NCBI RefSeq assembly: GCF_003046625.1
Contig: NZ_QAAD01000007.1
Location: 124,001 to 188,000 of the forward strand
Direction: 5' to 3'
DNA from: Mangrovibacterium marinum
Lineage (GTDB): Bacteria > Bacteroidota > Bacteroidia > Bacteroidales > Prolixibacteraceae
Length of the DNA stretch: 64,000 bases
Positions 55,059 to 63,453 of this stretch are shown one piece after another. The notes below the pieces were generated by a model that saw only the letters and a program-made list of their open reading frames with translations, searched no databases and was not told the DNA's origin. The number at the start of each line of letters is the position of its first letter. The first letter of the stretch is position 1. The translations under genes were made by a program, and so were the position numbers.

Positions 55059-55095
55059 CAGGGGTGCTTTTGAAAAGGTACCCCTGTTTGATTTT
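55059..55095 (+). terminator. Intrinsic terminator of the adenosine deaminase gene
   Basis: CAGGGGT and ACCCCTG enclose an inner CTTTT/AAAAG stem and are followed by a T-rich stretch, 59 bases after the stop. Confidence 0.75.
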
Positions 55096-55218
55096 CGGTG
55101 CTCGCTACCAGTTCCGGGGCGTATCATCGGCGATGAAGCAGGACACCCAAGGATAGCTTTCCGGTTTTGATTTTTTAATATTGTAAGGCAAACCAATACA
55201 ATACTAAAAATCAAACTT

Positions 55219-56454
55219 ATGGCAACTTCTGTTTTTGCAAAATACCCGAAGCCGGAGCAGCTGTTGGCAATGGCGCCAACCATCCCTCAGGACATCCTTC
55301 CGGTGAACGGACATTTCCATACGCCGTATTCGTTTAGTGCTTTTACCGAGATTCAGCAAGTATTTGCCATGGCACAGGCGGAGAAGGTCCGGGTGTTGGG
55401 AATCAACGATTTCTATACAACCGACGGGTATGACGAGTTTTGCGAACTGGCTCGCCAACGGCTTATCTTTCCGTTGTTTAATATCGAGTTTATGAGCTTG
55501 CAAAAGGACTTGCAGGCCGCCGGTATTCGGGTCAACGATCCCAATAACCCGGGACGCACTTACTTTAGCGGCAAGGGATTGAAGTATCCGGTGCGCTTAA
55601 ATGCCGATATGATTGCCCGTCTGTTTCAGGTTCAGAATGAAAGCAACCGGCAGGCTGCACAGATGATCGACAAGTTGAATGACTTTCTGGAGGAGCTGAA
55701 AGCCGGATTTTCGTTTACTTACGATGAACTGAAAAGCCGATACGCCAAGAATTTGCTTCGCGAACGCCATATTGCGAAAGCGCTGAGGGAAGCGGTTGTT
55801 CAAAAATTCCCGACAGAAGACGAGCAAAAAGCATTCTTCACAAAACTGTTTTCGGGGAAAGAGCCCAAGTCGGCGATGCACGATTTCGCCAGTCTGGAAA
55901 ATGAAATTCGGTCCCATCTGCTAAAGGCGGGTGGACCAGCGTTTGTGCCGGAAGATGACAAAGCTTTCTTAAGCTTAGAGCAGGTGAAAGAGTTGATCAT
56001 TCAGGCCGGAGGTATTCCTTGCTATCCGGTGTTGCTGGATAATGCCAAAGGGGAGTTCACCGATTTTGAGGGCGATTACGAACAGTTATACCAGCAACTG
56101 GTGGCAAAAAATGTGTCTATGCTGGAGCTTATTCCCGGGCGCAATAAGCCGGAAATCATGGAAGAATTTGTGAATTTTTTCAACAATCGCGGCTTTGTTA
56201 TTACCTTCGGAACAGAGCATAATACCCCAAAGTTGGATCCAATTACGGTTTATGGAGGCGATGGCGGGGAACTGAGTCCGGCGATGAAAAAGATCGGTTA
56301 TGAAGGGGCTTGTGTCATTGCTGCGCACCAATATCTGGTGGCGAAAGGCCGATTGGGATACTTGGATAAACAGGGCAAAGCGAAGGTCGACGAGCGTGAC
56401 ACATTTATTGCCTTGGGAAATGCCGTGATTAAAAAATTTGTTAGCGGGCAGTAG
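55219..56454 (+). CDS. PHP-domain protein, first gene of a sugar-phosphate operon
   Basis: The 411-residue protein has a PHP-type metal hydrolase start: VNGHFHTPYSFS near residue 29 (HxH metal ligands) and VLGINDFYTTDGYDEF near 58. Later metal-ligand candidates are SLQVEL-like LIIQAGGIPCYPV and FGTEHNTPK near 332. PHP proteins include histidinol phosphatase and other phosphoesterases. Its place before an aldolase/dehydrogenase fusion suggests a phosphatase or other step on a sugar phosphate; this is inference. The ATG at 55219 follows an A-rich leader. Confidence 0.75.
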   Translation: MATSVFAKYPKPEQLLAMAPTIPQDILPVNGHFHTPYSFSAFTEIQQVFAMAQAEKVRVLGINDFYTTDGYDEFCELARQRLIFPLFNIEFMSLQKDLQAAGIRVNDPNNPGRTYFSGKGLKYPVRLNADMIARLFQVQNESNRQAAQMIDKLNDFLEELKAGFSFTYDELKSRYAKNLLRERHIAKALREAVVQKFPTEDEQKAFFTKLFSGKEPKSAMHDFASLENEIRSHLLKAGGPAFVPEDDKAFLSLEQVKELIIQAGGIPCYPVLLDNAKGEFTDFEGDYEQLYQQLVAKNVSMLELIPGRNKPEIMEEFVNFFNNRGFVITFGTEHNTPKLDPITVYGGDGGELSPAMKKIGYEGACVIAAHQYLVAKGRLGYLDKQGKAKVDERDTFIALGNAVIKKFVSGQ

Positions 56455-56502
56455 CCGTATATTCAGATATAAACCAAAGATCAACCAGGAATTTTCAAAC
56501 TT

Positions 56503-58470
56503 ATGGAACAAGGAATAAAAGACTTAATTGAAATCTCGCAGTTTTACGGCAAACAAAAAGATTTTGTATTGGCGGGCGGAGGGAATACTTCGTGGAAAAC
56601 AGCCGGATGTTTGCGCGTGAAAGCCAGCGGATTTAGCCTGGCGACCATTACCGAGCCCGGCTTTGCAAAGCTGGATCGCAAGCTGCTACACGAAATTAAC
56701 TCCAAAAGCTATTCAACGGATCCTCTGCTGCGGGAAGAGGAAATTAAAAATGACCTGTTGCGAAGTCGACTGGAACCGGAGAAAGGCAGACGTCCTTCGG
56801 TTGAAACATCACTGCACAATCTCATCGATTATGCTTTTATTGTACATACGCATTCAACCAAGGTAAACGGATTGATGTGTAGTCAGCAGGCGGCGGAGAA
56901 AGCCGCTGAGCTTTTGGGTGACGATGTGTTGTACATTCCGTACGAGGATCCGGGATACATTCTGTTTAAGGTGGTTGAGAAGGCCGTTGTGCAATATCGG
57001 GCTGATAAAGGCAAGGATCCGGCAGTCATTCTGCTTCAGAACCACGGTGTTTTTGTTGGTGCCAACACCATTGCTGAGGTGAAGGCTATTTATGATGCTA
57101 TCATTCAGAAGCTGGATGCGGCTTATGGGCCGGAAGCGCCGGTTGAAGAGTTGCCGGTTTCAGCAGATGCTGCAAAGGTGATTCCTGCCGTTCGGATGAT
57201 GTTGTCGGCTGACGGCCTTAAAACGGTCAGGCTGGTGAATAATAGCCTGCTGGATTTTTACCTTCAGGAAGAAAATTTTTCCCGAATCTCGAAGCCCTTT
57301 ACGCCCGATGGCATTGTATATGCCAATTCGGCCTACCTATACACACAATACACCGGTGATCCGGAAGCTTTTTTAGCAGATCTTCAAACTAAAATTGACG
57401 AATATAAATCGGCGAAAGGAAAGCTTCCGAAAGTAATTTTTGCACGCGGACTGGGGGTAATGCTCATTGCCGATCATGCTCAGGGCACCGATGTGCTGTA
57501 TGATGTGGTAACCGATTGTTGCCGAATTGCAGCTTTCGCACAATCCTTTGGCGGCGAGCATCCGATGACTGCCGAACAGGTTCGGTTTATCGAAACCTGG
57601 GAGGTGGAGCAATATCGCTCCAAGGTATCCATGGGAGCAACCGCCGGCCGTGCCGATCGCAAGATTATGGTGGTAACAGGGGGCGCTCAGGGCTTTGGTG
57701 CCGGTATTGTGGAAGAACTGATGAAGCACGGCGCCAATGTAGTAATTGCCGACCTGAACGCCGAGAAGGGACAGGAATTTGCCGATGAATTGAACGCTGC
57801 AAACCGGAAAAACAAAGCATTATTTGTAAAAGCTGATGTGTCGGATGCCGAGTCGGTTCAGAATCTGATTGACAAAACCGTCGTGAATTTTGGCGGTTTG
57901 GATGCTTTCATTAGTAATGCCGGTATTCTGCGCGCCGGCGGCCTGGACGAGATGACGCCCGATACTTTCGAGCTGATGACCAAGGTGAACTATTCAGCTT
58001 ACTTCCTGTGTGCAAAATATGCTTCGGCGGTGATGAAGCTTCAAAATAAAATTAAGCCGGATCATTTTGCCGATATTATTCAAATTAATTCAAAATCAGG
58101 CTTAAAAGGAAGTAATAAAAACTTCGCTTATGCCGGAGGTAAATTTGGCGGAATTGGTTTAACACAGTCATTCGCACTGGAGCTGATGCCATCGCGTATC
58201 AAGGTGAACTCGATATGTCCCGGGAACTTTTTCGATGGCCCGCTGTGGGCCGATCCCGAAAAAGGCTTGTTTGTTCAGTACTTGAATGCCGGTAAAGTCC
58301 CGGGAGCCAAAACCATTGACGATGTGAAAGCTTATTATGAAGCGCAGGTTCCCGCAGGCCGCGGATGTACGCCACTGGATGTGATGCGGGCCATTTTCTA
58401 TGTCATGGAGCAGGAGTACGAAACCGGGCAGGCAGTTCCGGTTACCGGAGGGCAAAATATGCTGAATTAG
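56503..58470 (+). CDS. Class II aldolase fused to a short-chain dehydrogenase
   Basis: The 655-residue fusion has an N-terminal class II aldolase/adducin domain (about residues 10-220; Zn ligands in IVHTHSTK near 113 and LLQNHGVFVG near 177), a linker of about 160 residues, and an SDR domain (about 385-655; TGGAQGFGAG near 391, SKSGLKGSNKNFAYAGGK with catalytic Tyr and Lys near 542). RhaEW-type enzymes have this layout and combine rhamnulose-1-phosphate aldolase with lactaldehyde dehydrogenase. No rhamnose isomerase or kinase is here, so the substrate is open. Confidence 0.9.
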   Translation: MEQGIKDLIEISQFYGKQKDFVLAGGGNTSWKTAGCLRVKASGFSLATITEPGFAKLDRKLLHEINSKSYSTDPLLREEEIKNDLLRSRLEPEKGRRPSVETSLHNLIDYAFIVHTHSTKVNGLMCSQQAAEKAAELLGDDVLYIPYEDPGYILFKVVEKAVVQYRADKGKDPAVILLQNHGVFVGANTIAEVKAIYDAIIQKLDAAYGPEAPVEELPVSADAAKVIPAVRMMLSADGLKTVRLVNNSLLDFYLQEENFSRISKPFTPDGIVYANSAYLYTQYTGDPEAFLADLQTKIDEYKSAKGKLPKVIFARGLGVMLIADHAQGTDVLYDVVTDCCRIAAFAQSFGGEHPMTAEQVRFIETWEVEQYRSKVSMGATAGRADRKIMVVTGGAQGFGAGIVEELMKHGANVVIADLNAEKGQEFADELNAANRKNKALFVKADVSDAESVQNLIDKTVVNFGGLDAFISNAGILRAGGLDEMTPDTFELMTKVNYSAYFLCAKYASAVMKLQNKIKPDHFADIIQINSKSGLKGSNKNFAYAGGKFGGIGLTQSFALELMPSRIKVNSICPGNFFDGPLWADPEKGLFVQYLNAGKVPGAKTIDDVKAYYEAQVPAGRGCTPLDVMRAIFYVMEQEYETGQAVPVTGGQNMLN

Positions 58471-58580
58471 GTTCGGCTTTCTCGTCGCTGGTTTTTGGCT
58501 TTTGCAATCCGGAACAGCGGCGGAAGCGTCGGAACAATGCGAATGAATCGTATAACAGTAAATTATTAATCTGCGTTGGC

Positions 58581-58633
58581 AACTAGCAACTAGCAACTAG
58601 CAACTAGCAACTAGCAACTAGCAACTAGCAACC
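58581..58633. repeat. Seven-copy heptamer AACTAGC tandem repeat before the sorbitol-type dehydrogenase
   Basis: AACTAGC occurs seven times in a row, followed by AACC and the variant word CCTAGCAACC near 58639. The array ends 20 bases before the ATG at 58653, in the expected ribosome-loading region. No spacers occur. Confidence 0.95.
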
Positions 58634-58652
58634 AACGCCTAGCAACCAGAAT

Positions 58653-59924
58653 ATGAAAACAAAAGCTATTCGACTATACGGCAAGAAAGACTTGCGTCTG
58701 GAAGAGTTTGACCTTCCGAAAATTAACGATGATGAGATTTTGGCCAAAGTGGTGTCCGACAGTATATGCATGTCGTCCTACAAAGCGGCTAGCCAGGGGA
58801 GCGATCATAAACGTATCCCGAACGATGTGGCCGAAAATCCGGTTTTAATAGGCCACGAGTTTGCCGGCGAGTTGGTTGAAATTGGAGCAAACTGGCAACA
58901 CAAGTTTAAGGCCGGACAAAAGTTCTCCATTCAGCCTGCAATCTATTACGAACAAGGTCCTGTTGGCGTGTTGAGCGCTCCGGGCTATTCGTACCCGTAC
59001 ATTGGCGGCGATGCCACCTATGTGATCATTCCCAAAGATGTGCTGGTGCAGGACTGCTTGCTGGCCTACGATGGTCCCGGTTACTACCCCGCATCGCTGG
59101 CCGAGCCATTGAGTTGTGTGATTGGTGCCATGCACGCCAACTACCACACCAAGCCGGGCTCGTACGTCCATCAGATGGAAATTGTGGACGGCGGAAAAAT
59201 GGCTATCCTGGCAGGCGTTGGCCCGATGGGTTTGGCAGCAATCAATTATGCGATTCTGCGTCAGGACCGCAAACCGGCACTGCTTGTGGTAACCGATATT
59301 GACCAATCTCGGCTTGATCGGGCAGCATCGATCTATTCTCCTGAGTGGGCTAAAGCAAATGGAATTGAGCTAATTTACCTGAACACAAGCGGCGACGATC
59401 CGGTGGGTAAACTACGCGGTTTAACCGGAGGGGAGGGCTACAACGATGTGTTTGTCTTCGCACCGGTTCCGGCGGTAATTGAACAGGGCGATGCCATCCT
59501 GGCAAATGATGGTTGTCTGAACTTTTTTGCCGGCCCCGGCAATGCCGACTTCACGGCAACGATGAACTTCTACAATGTTCACTATGCATCAACGCATCTT
59601 GTTGGGACGTCCGGAGGAAATAATGATGATATGGTTGAGTCGCTCGACATGTTTGGGCGGGGGCTCGATCCGGCGGGTTTGGTAACCCACATTGGCGGAC
59701 TGAATGCGGTGATCGAAACCACCCTGAACCTGCCCCAGATTCCCGGGGGTAAGAAGTTGATCTATACCCATAAGGATATTCCCCTGACAGCAATTGCTGA
59801 ATTTAAAGAAAAAGGAAAATCTGACCCTTTATTTGCCGGTCTGCACGAAATTTGCCAGCGAAATAACGACCTTTGGTCCGTCGAAGCTGAAGATTTCCTA
59901 CTCGCGAATGCGAAGGATATTTAA
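58653..59924 (+). CDS. Zinc-type alcohol dehydrogenase family protein (L-sorbose-1-phosphate reductase-like)
   Basis: The 423-residue protein has a medium-chain dehydrogenase layout: an N-terminal catalytic domain with CMSSYKAAS near residue 36 and IGHEFAGELVEIG near 66, a nucleotide-binding region AILAGVGPMGLAAINYA near 190, and DIDQSRLDRAASI after it. It resembles SorE-type reductases that act on L-sorbose 1-phosphate. The metal-ligand pattern is not classical. It lies between the aldolase fusion and an FSA-type aldolase, so a polyol or ketose phosphate is the likely substrate. Confidence 0.85.
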   Translation: MKTKAIRLYGKKDLRLEEFDLPKINDDEILAKVVSDSICMSSYKAASQGSDHKRIPNDVAENPVLIGHEFAGELVEIGANWQHKFKAGQKFSIQPAIYYEQGPVGVLSAPGYSYPYIGGDATYVIIPKDVLVQDCLLAYDGPGYYPASLAEPLSCVIGAMHANYHTKPGSYVHQMEIVDGGKMAILAGVGPMGLAAINYAILRQDRKPALLVVTDIDQSRLDRAASIYSPEWAKANGIELIYLNTSGDDPVGKLRGLTGGEGYNDVFVFAPVPAVIEQGDAILANDGCLNFFAGPGNADFTATMNFYNVHYASTHLVGTSGGNNDDMVESLDMFGRGLDPAGLVTHIGGLNAVIETTLNLPQIPGGKKLIYTHKDIPLTAIAEFKEKGKSDPLFAGLHEICQRNNDLWSVEAEDFLLANAKDI

Positions 59925-59995
59925 ATGCAGGTATTTGTGATCATATTGCCTGCGATCTTTTCAACTCAACGAATAATATAAAAATTGCAGGCACT

Positions 59996-60661
59996 ATGAT
60001 TTACATGGCAGACACAGCCGATATTGAGGCTCTGAAGCAGTTGTATGACTTCTTCCCGTTGGAAGGCGTCACAACCAATCCCACAATCCTGAAAAATTCA
60101 GGCAATAAGTTGTCGGTAGCAATCGACAGTATTCTGAAAATTATCGGACACGGAATGATTCATGTTCAGGTAATGAGCGAAGAAGCTGAAGACATTGTCC
60201 GCGAAGCAAAAACCTATAAAAGTTTTTTCGACGTAGGCGATAACTTTTATGCCAAAATTCCGGTTACTCCGCAAGGCTACAAAGCCATGTCAATCCTCAA
60301 GGATGCGGGGATTAATGTGACCGCAACGGCCATTTTTACGCAGCAGCAAGCACTGGTGTCAGCCAAGGCCGGAGCCGATTTTGTTGCTCCTTATGTTAGT
60401 CGTCTGGACAATATCTCGTCGCACGGTATCGAGGTTGTCCGCGATATTGTCAAAAATATGAACGACTTTAAGCTGCCGACAAAAGTTCTGGCTGCCAGCT
60501 TTAAAACGGTCGACCAAATTCACCGGGTAAGTATGTGTGGCTCGCAGTCGGCAACAATAGGTCCCGATTTGCTGATGCAGCTCATTAAGCACCCCATGAC
60601 CGATATTAGTGTGAAGACCTTCCTCGAAGACGGGAAAGACTTATACGATATTTCGTTTTAA
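59996..60661 (+). CDS. fsa: Fructose-6-phosphate aldolase/transaldolase-like
   Basis: The 221-residue protein matches the small transaldolase/FSA family: VTTNPTILKNSG near residue 25, the Schiff-base Lys in FYAKIPVT near 84, FVAPYVSRLDN near 128 with the Tyr that distinguishes aldolases, and SFKTVDQI near 166. It may cleave fructose 6-phosphate or a related ketose 6-phosphate to dihydroxyacetone plus glyceraldehyde 3-phosphate, or a three-carbon fragment from another sugar phosphate. It ends the operon and has a terminator. Confidence 0.88.
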   Translation: MIYMADTADIEALKQLYDFFPLEGVTTNPTILKNSGNKLSVAIDSILKIIGHGMIHVQVMSEEAEDIVREAKTYKSFFDVGDNFYAKIPVTPQGYKAMSILKDAGINVTATAIFTQQQALVSAKAGADFVAPYVSRLDNISSHGIEVVRDIVKNMNDFKLPTKVLAASFKTVDQIHRVSMCGSQSATIGPDLLMQLIKHPMTDISVKTFLEDGKDLYDISF

Positions 60662-60685
60662 ACGAAAAATACGCCAAAACAACAG

Positions 60686-60715
60686 ATGAGGGCCTTGATG
60701 GCCCTCTCTTCGTTT
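60686..60715 (+). terminator. Terminator of the PHP-fsa operon
   Basis: A perfect 7-bp GC-rich stem (GAGGGCC and GGCCCTC) with a 5-base loop is followed by TCTTCGTTT, 26 bases after the stop. Confidence 0.75.
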
Positions 60716-60906
60716 AAATGAAGGGCTAACCTTTGCTGTGCCCGAGTTGTTGTTCTGATAGCGAGCATTTGTGGCTGGCTGAAGAGCAGGAGGTAAACTC
60801 CTGTAATATTTCTGAAAAGCATGAAAGACTTGCGTTTTTTCTATTCCTTTGTAAGAGAATGGATTTTCGGGAGTGGCGAGATTATTTGGCATTTGAATTT
60901 TTGAGA

Positions 60907-63453
60907 ATGATGACGATCGAAAAACGATATTCTGCTTCGGCGACTTGTGGCTGCCTTCGAAAGCTTGCGATGCTGATGTGGGGCCTACTGCTGTCGGCCG
61001 GTTTTGCTTTTGCACAGGTTGCGGATGGCAGTATGCCGGCCTCTTTTAGTGGAACACTGAAAACGGCAACCATTATTCCTGTTGGCAAGCTTCAGCCCGT
61101 TGATGCTGCTCGTTTGCAGGCTATCGACGAACAGGAAGGCGTGAATAACCGGTATGGCGTGCTGCAAACCATGAACATAAACTTATGCGAGAAAGCCTTG
61201 CGCAGCCAAGTTGGTACGATGAATGTGTGGCGATACAGGCTTTCCGGGAGCGGTGTGTATGCTTTGGGGTTGAATTTCTCAATCTTCGACATTCCCGAAG
61301 GAGCCGCTCTCTATGTTTATTCGGCCGACGGAAAGCTGATCCGGGGCGGTTTCACCAGCCGAAACAGCAAACCCAACGGTGGCTTGACGCTGGCTGATTT
61401 TCCGGACGACGAACTGATTATCGAGTATAACGAGCCTGTTGATGCAGCCTTCCACGGTGGCGTTATTTTGGGCTCGGTGTCGTCGGCCTATGTTGAGCTA
61501 TCAACGAAAGCGAGCAACCGGATTCAGATTAACTGTGTGGAAGGAGAAGACTGGCAAGCCCACAAACGGGCGGTGTGCCTCATTACTTTTAACGACGGCC
61601 AGAACAGTTATTATTGTACCGGTTTTCTGGTGAATAATGTCAACGAAGATGGAACTCCGTTCTTTTTAACCGCCCGGCATTGTATCAGTTCGGCAGCCGA
61701 AGCATCAACATTGGTGGCTTATTTCAATTACGAAAATTCGAGCTGTACGGCAGATGATGCCTCCCGAGAGCAGACCGTTTCCGGAGCCTCCCTGTTGGCC
61801 TCCGGTTCAGCATCCGACTTTACCTTAGTGCGCCTCGACGAAGAAATTCCCCAAGAATATGAGCCCTTCTTTGCCGGATGGGATGCAAGCGACAATAACC
61901 CGCAGAGTGGTACTTGTATTCATCACCCGAACGGCGCTCCCAAAAGCTTAGCGCAGGACAACGATGAGGTGTTTAGTAACGATACGCCCATTATCTGGGA
62001 GCAAAATGAAGGGATATCTGAAGTCGATTCGCACTGGGAGGTTTTTTACGATGTTGGTTCTGACGAGAACGGGTCGTCGGGCGCTCCTTTGTTTGATCAC
62101 AATAAACGGGTGGTCGGACAATTGCACGGAGGCGATAATTCGACCTCCTTGTTTGGGAAGTTTTCCTGGTCGTGGGATCGGCGTGCCGGAGCTTCGTCGC
62201 AGCTCAAATACTGGCTCGATCCGGATAATACGGGTGTTGTGCAAATGGATGGATTCGACTCGACCGCCAAGCCGATCGCTGCCTTTAGCCCCAACGATTC
62301 AATTCTTTGTTTGAGCGAAATCCTGATGTTGAATGACCAAACCAAATACGCCCCGCAAAGCTGGGAGTGGAGTATTAGTCCGGCTACTTATAGCTATGTG
62401 AACGGAACAGATGAACATTCTCAGAATCCGCAGGTTCTGTTTACCGCCGAAGGAAGTTACACCATCTCGTTAATTACAGCCAATGACAACGGCACCGACC
62501 AGCTGACCCGCGACGCGGCAGTGTCGGTATTTGCCCAACTACCGGTAGCCCTCGCCGGACTGCCCGATGAGATGACCATTTGCGGCAGGGAGCTGGATAA
62601 TTACGAGTTTTGGGCTGAAGGAGCTTCCGATTTTTCCTTCGAGATCACGGCAGCCGAAAAATTCACCACATCGGTGCAGGGCCAATTGCTAACGGTTGGC
62701 TTAACCGATGAAGCCCGTCAGGAAGGATCGTTCGATACTTATGTGAAAGTTACGGGCACGCAGGGAGCTTGCTCCAGCGCCGACAGTGTGCTGATTCATG
62801 TCATTATTCCGGCTAACGACAACATAGCCCAGGCAATTGGATTGAACCTGGGCTATAACGGTTTGTTTTCCAACGACTGTGCCAGTATCCAGGATCGGGA
62901 GCCCGGTCCAGGAACAGCTGAAGATCCGGAGAACTCGGTTTGGTTTTATTTTGAGGGACCTTCCAGCGAGCAACTCACGGTGCAGGTCGATGGTATCGAC
63001 TCCGAAATTGCTGTTTACCGTGCAGCGACTCCCGTTTATTTATTGTCGGGCAGCGAAGCATCGTACCTCAGGGTGGCCTCTGCTTCAGGAAGTGGCCTTG
63101 CTGTGATGCCGGATCTCGATCTGGTGGCCGGAGGCAAGTACTGGCTACAGGTTGATGGAATAAATGGGGACGAGGGGGAGATGTCCATCCAGCTTTTGTC
63201 CAATACCATTGAAGTATATCCCAATCCGTCCACGGGAATCTTTCATTTAACGGTGGCCAGTGTGTTGGATGGCGATGCTGAGATGGCGGTTTACAATTCG
63301 AAAGGACAGCAGGTGTATGCCGGAAACGGACTGTTTAATCAGCAGGCCAATACGGTCGATTTCGACCTGTCGGGCAATCCGGCTGGTTTGTATTATTTCC
63401 GGGCTATGATCAACGGAGCCCTTATGACAAAAATACTTGTTCTTGTAAAATAG
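60907..63453 (+). CDS. Secreted trypsin-like serine protease with PKD domain and type IX sorting tail
   Basis: From the ATG at 60907 the protein has 848 residues. A signal peptide (hydrophobic LAMLMWGLLLSAGFAFA) leads into a pro-region, then a trypsin/lysyl-endopeptidase-type domain with His in TARHC near residue 258, Asp in SDFTLVRLDE near 305 and Ser in GSSGAPL near 391. A PKD-like domain (about 455-550) and a second beta domain follow. The last about 80 residues begin VYPNPSTGIF, the type A type IX sorting signal, and end LVLVK. It is thus exported and anchored or released at the surface. Its 3' end overlaps the convergent kinase gene by 32 bases. Confidence 0.9.
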   Translation: MMTIEKRYSASATCGCLRKLAMLMWGLLLSAGFAFAQVADGSMPASFSGTLKTATIIPVGKLQPVDAARLQAIDEQEGVNNRYGVLQTMNINLCEKALRSQVGTMNVWRYRLSGSGVYALGLNFSIFDIPEGAALYVYSADGKLIRGGFTSRNSKPNGGLTLADFPDDELIIEYNEPVDAAFHGGVILGSVSSAYVELSTKASNRIQINCVEGEDWQAHKRAVCLITFNDGQNSYYCTGFLVNNVNEDGTPFFLTARHCISSAAEASTLVAYFNYENSSCTADDASREQTVSGASLLASGSASDFTLVRLDEEIPQEYEPFFAGWDASDNNPQSGTCIHHPNGAPKSLAQDNDEVFSNDTPIIWEQNEGISEVDSHWEVFYDVGSDENGSSGAPLFDHNKRVVGQLHGGDNSTSLFGKFSWSWDRRAGASSQLKYWLDPDNTGVVQMDGFDSTAKPIAAFSPNDSILCLSEILMLNDQTKYAPQSWEWSISPATYSYVNGTDEHSQNPQVLFTAEGSYTISLITANDNGTDQLTRDAAVSVFAQLPVALAGLPDEMTICGRELDNYEFWAEGASDFSFEITAAEKFTTSVQGQLLTVGLTDEARQEGSFDTYVKVTGTQGACSSADSVLIHVIIPANDNIAQAIGLNLGYNGLFSNDCASIQDREPGPGTAEDPENSVWFYFEGPSSEQLTVQVDGIDSEIAVYRAATPVYLLSGSEASYLRVASASGSGLAVMPDLDLVAGGKYWLQVDGINGDEGEMSIQLLSNTIEVYPNPSTGIFHLTVASVLDGDAEMAVYNSKGQQVYAGNGLFNQQANTVDFDLSGNPAGLYYFRAMINGALMTKILVLVK

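Noticed and set aside
58581-58633. CRISPR-like array
   Set aside because: The units are 7 bases with no spacers and no cas genes nearby, so it is a simple tandem repeat. The same holds for 5309-5354 and 6895-7090.
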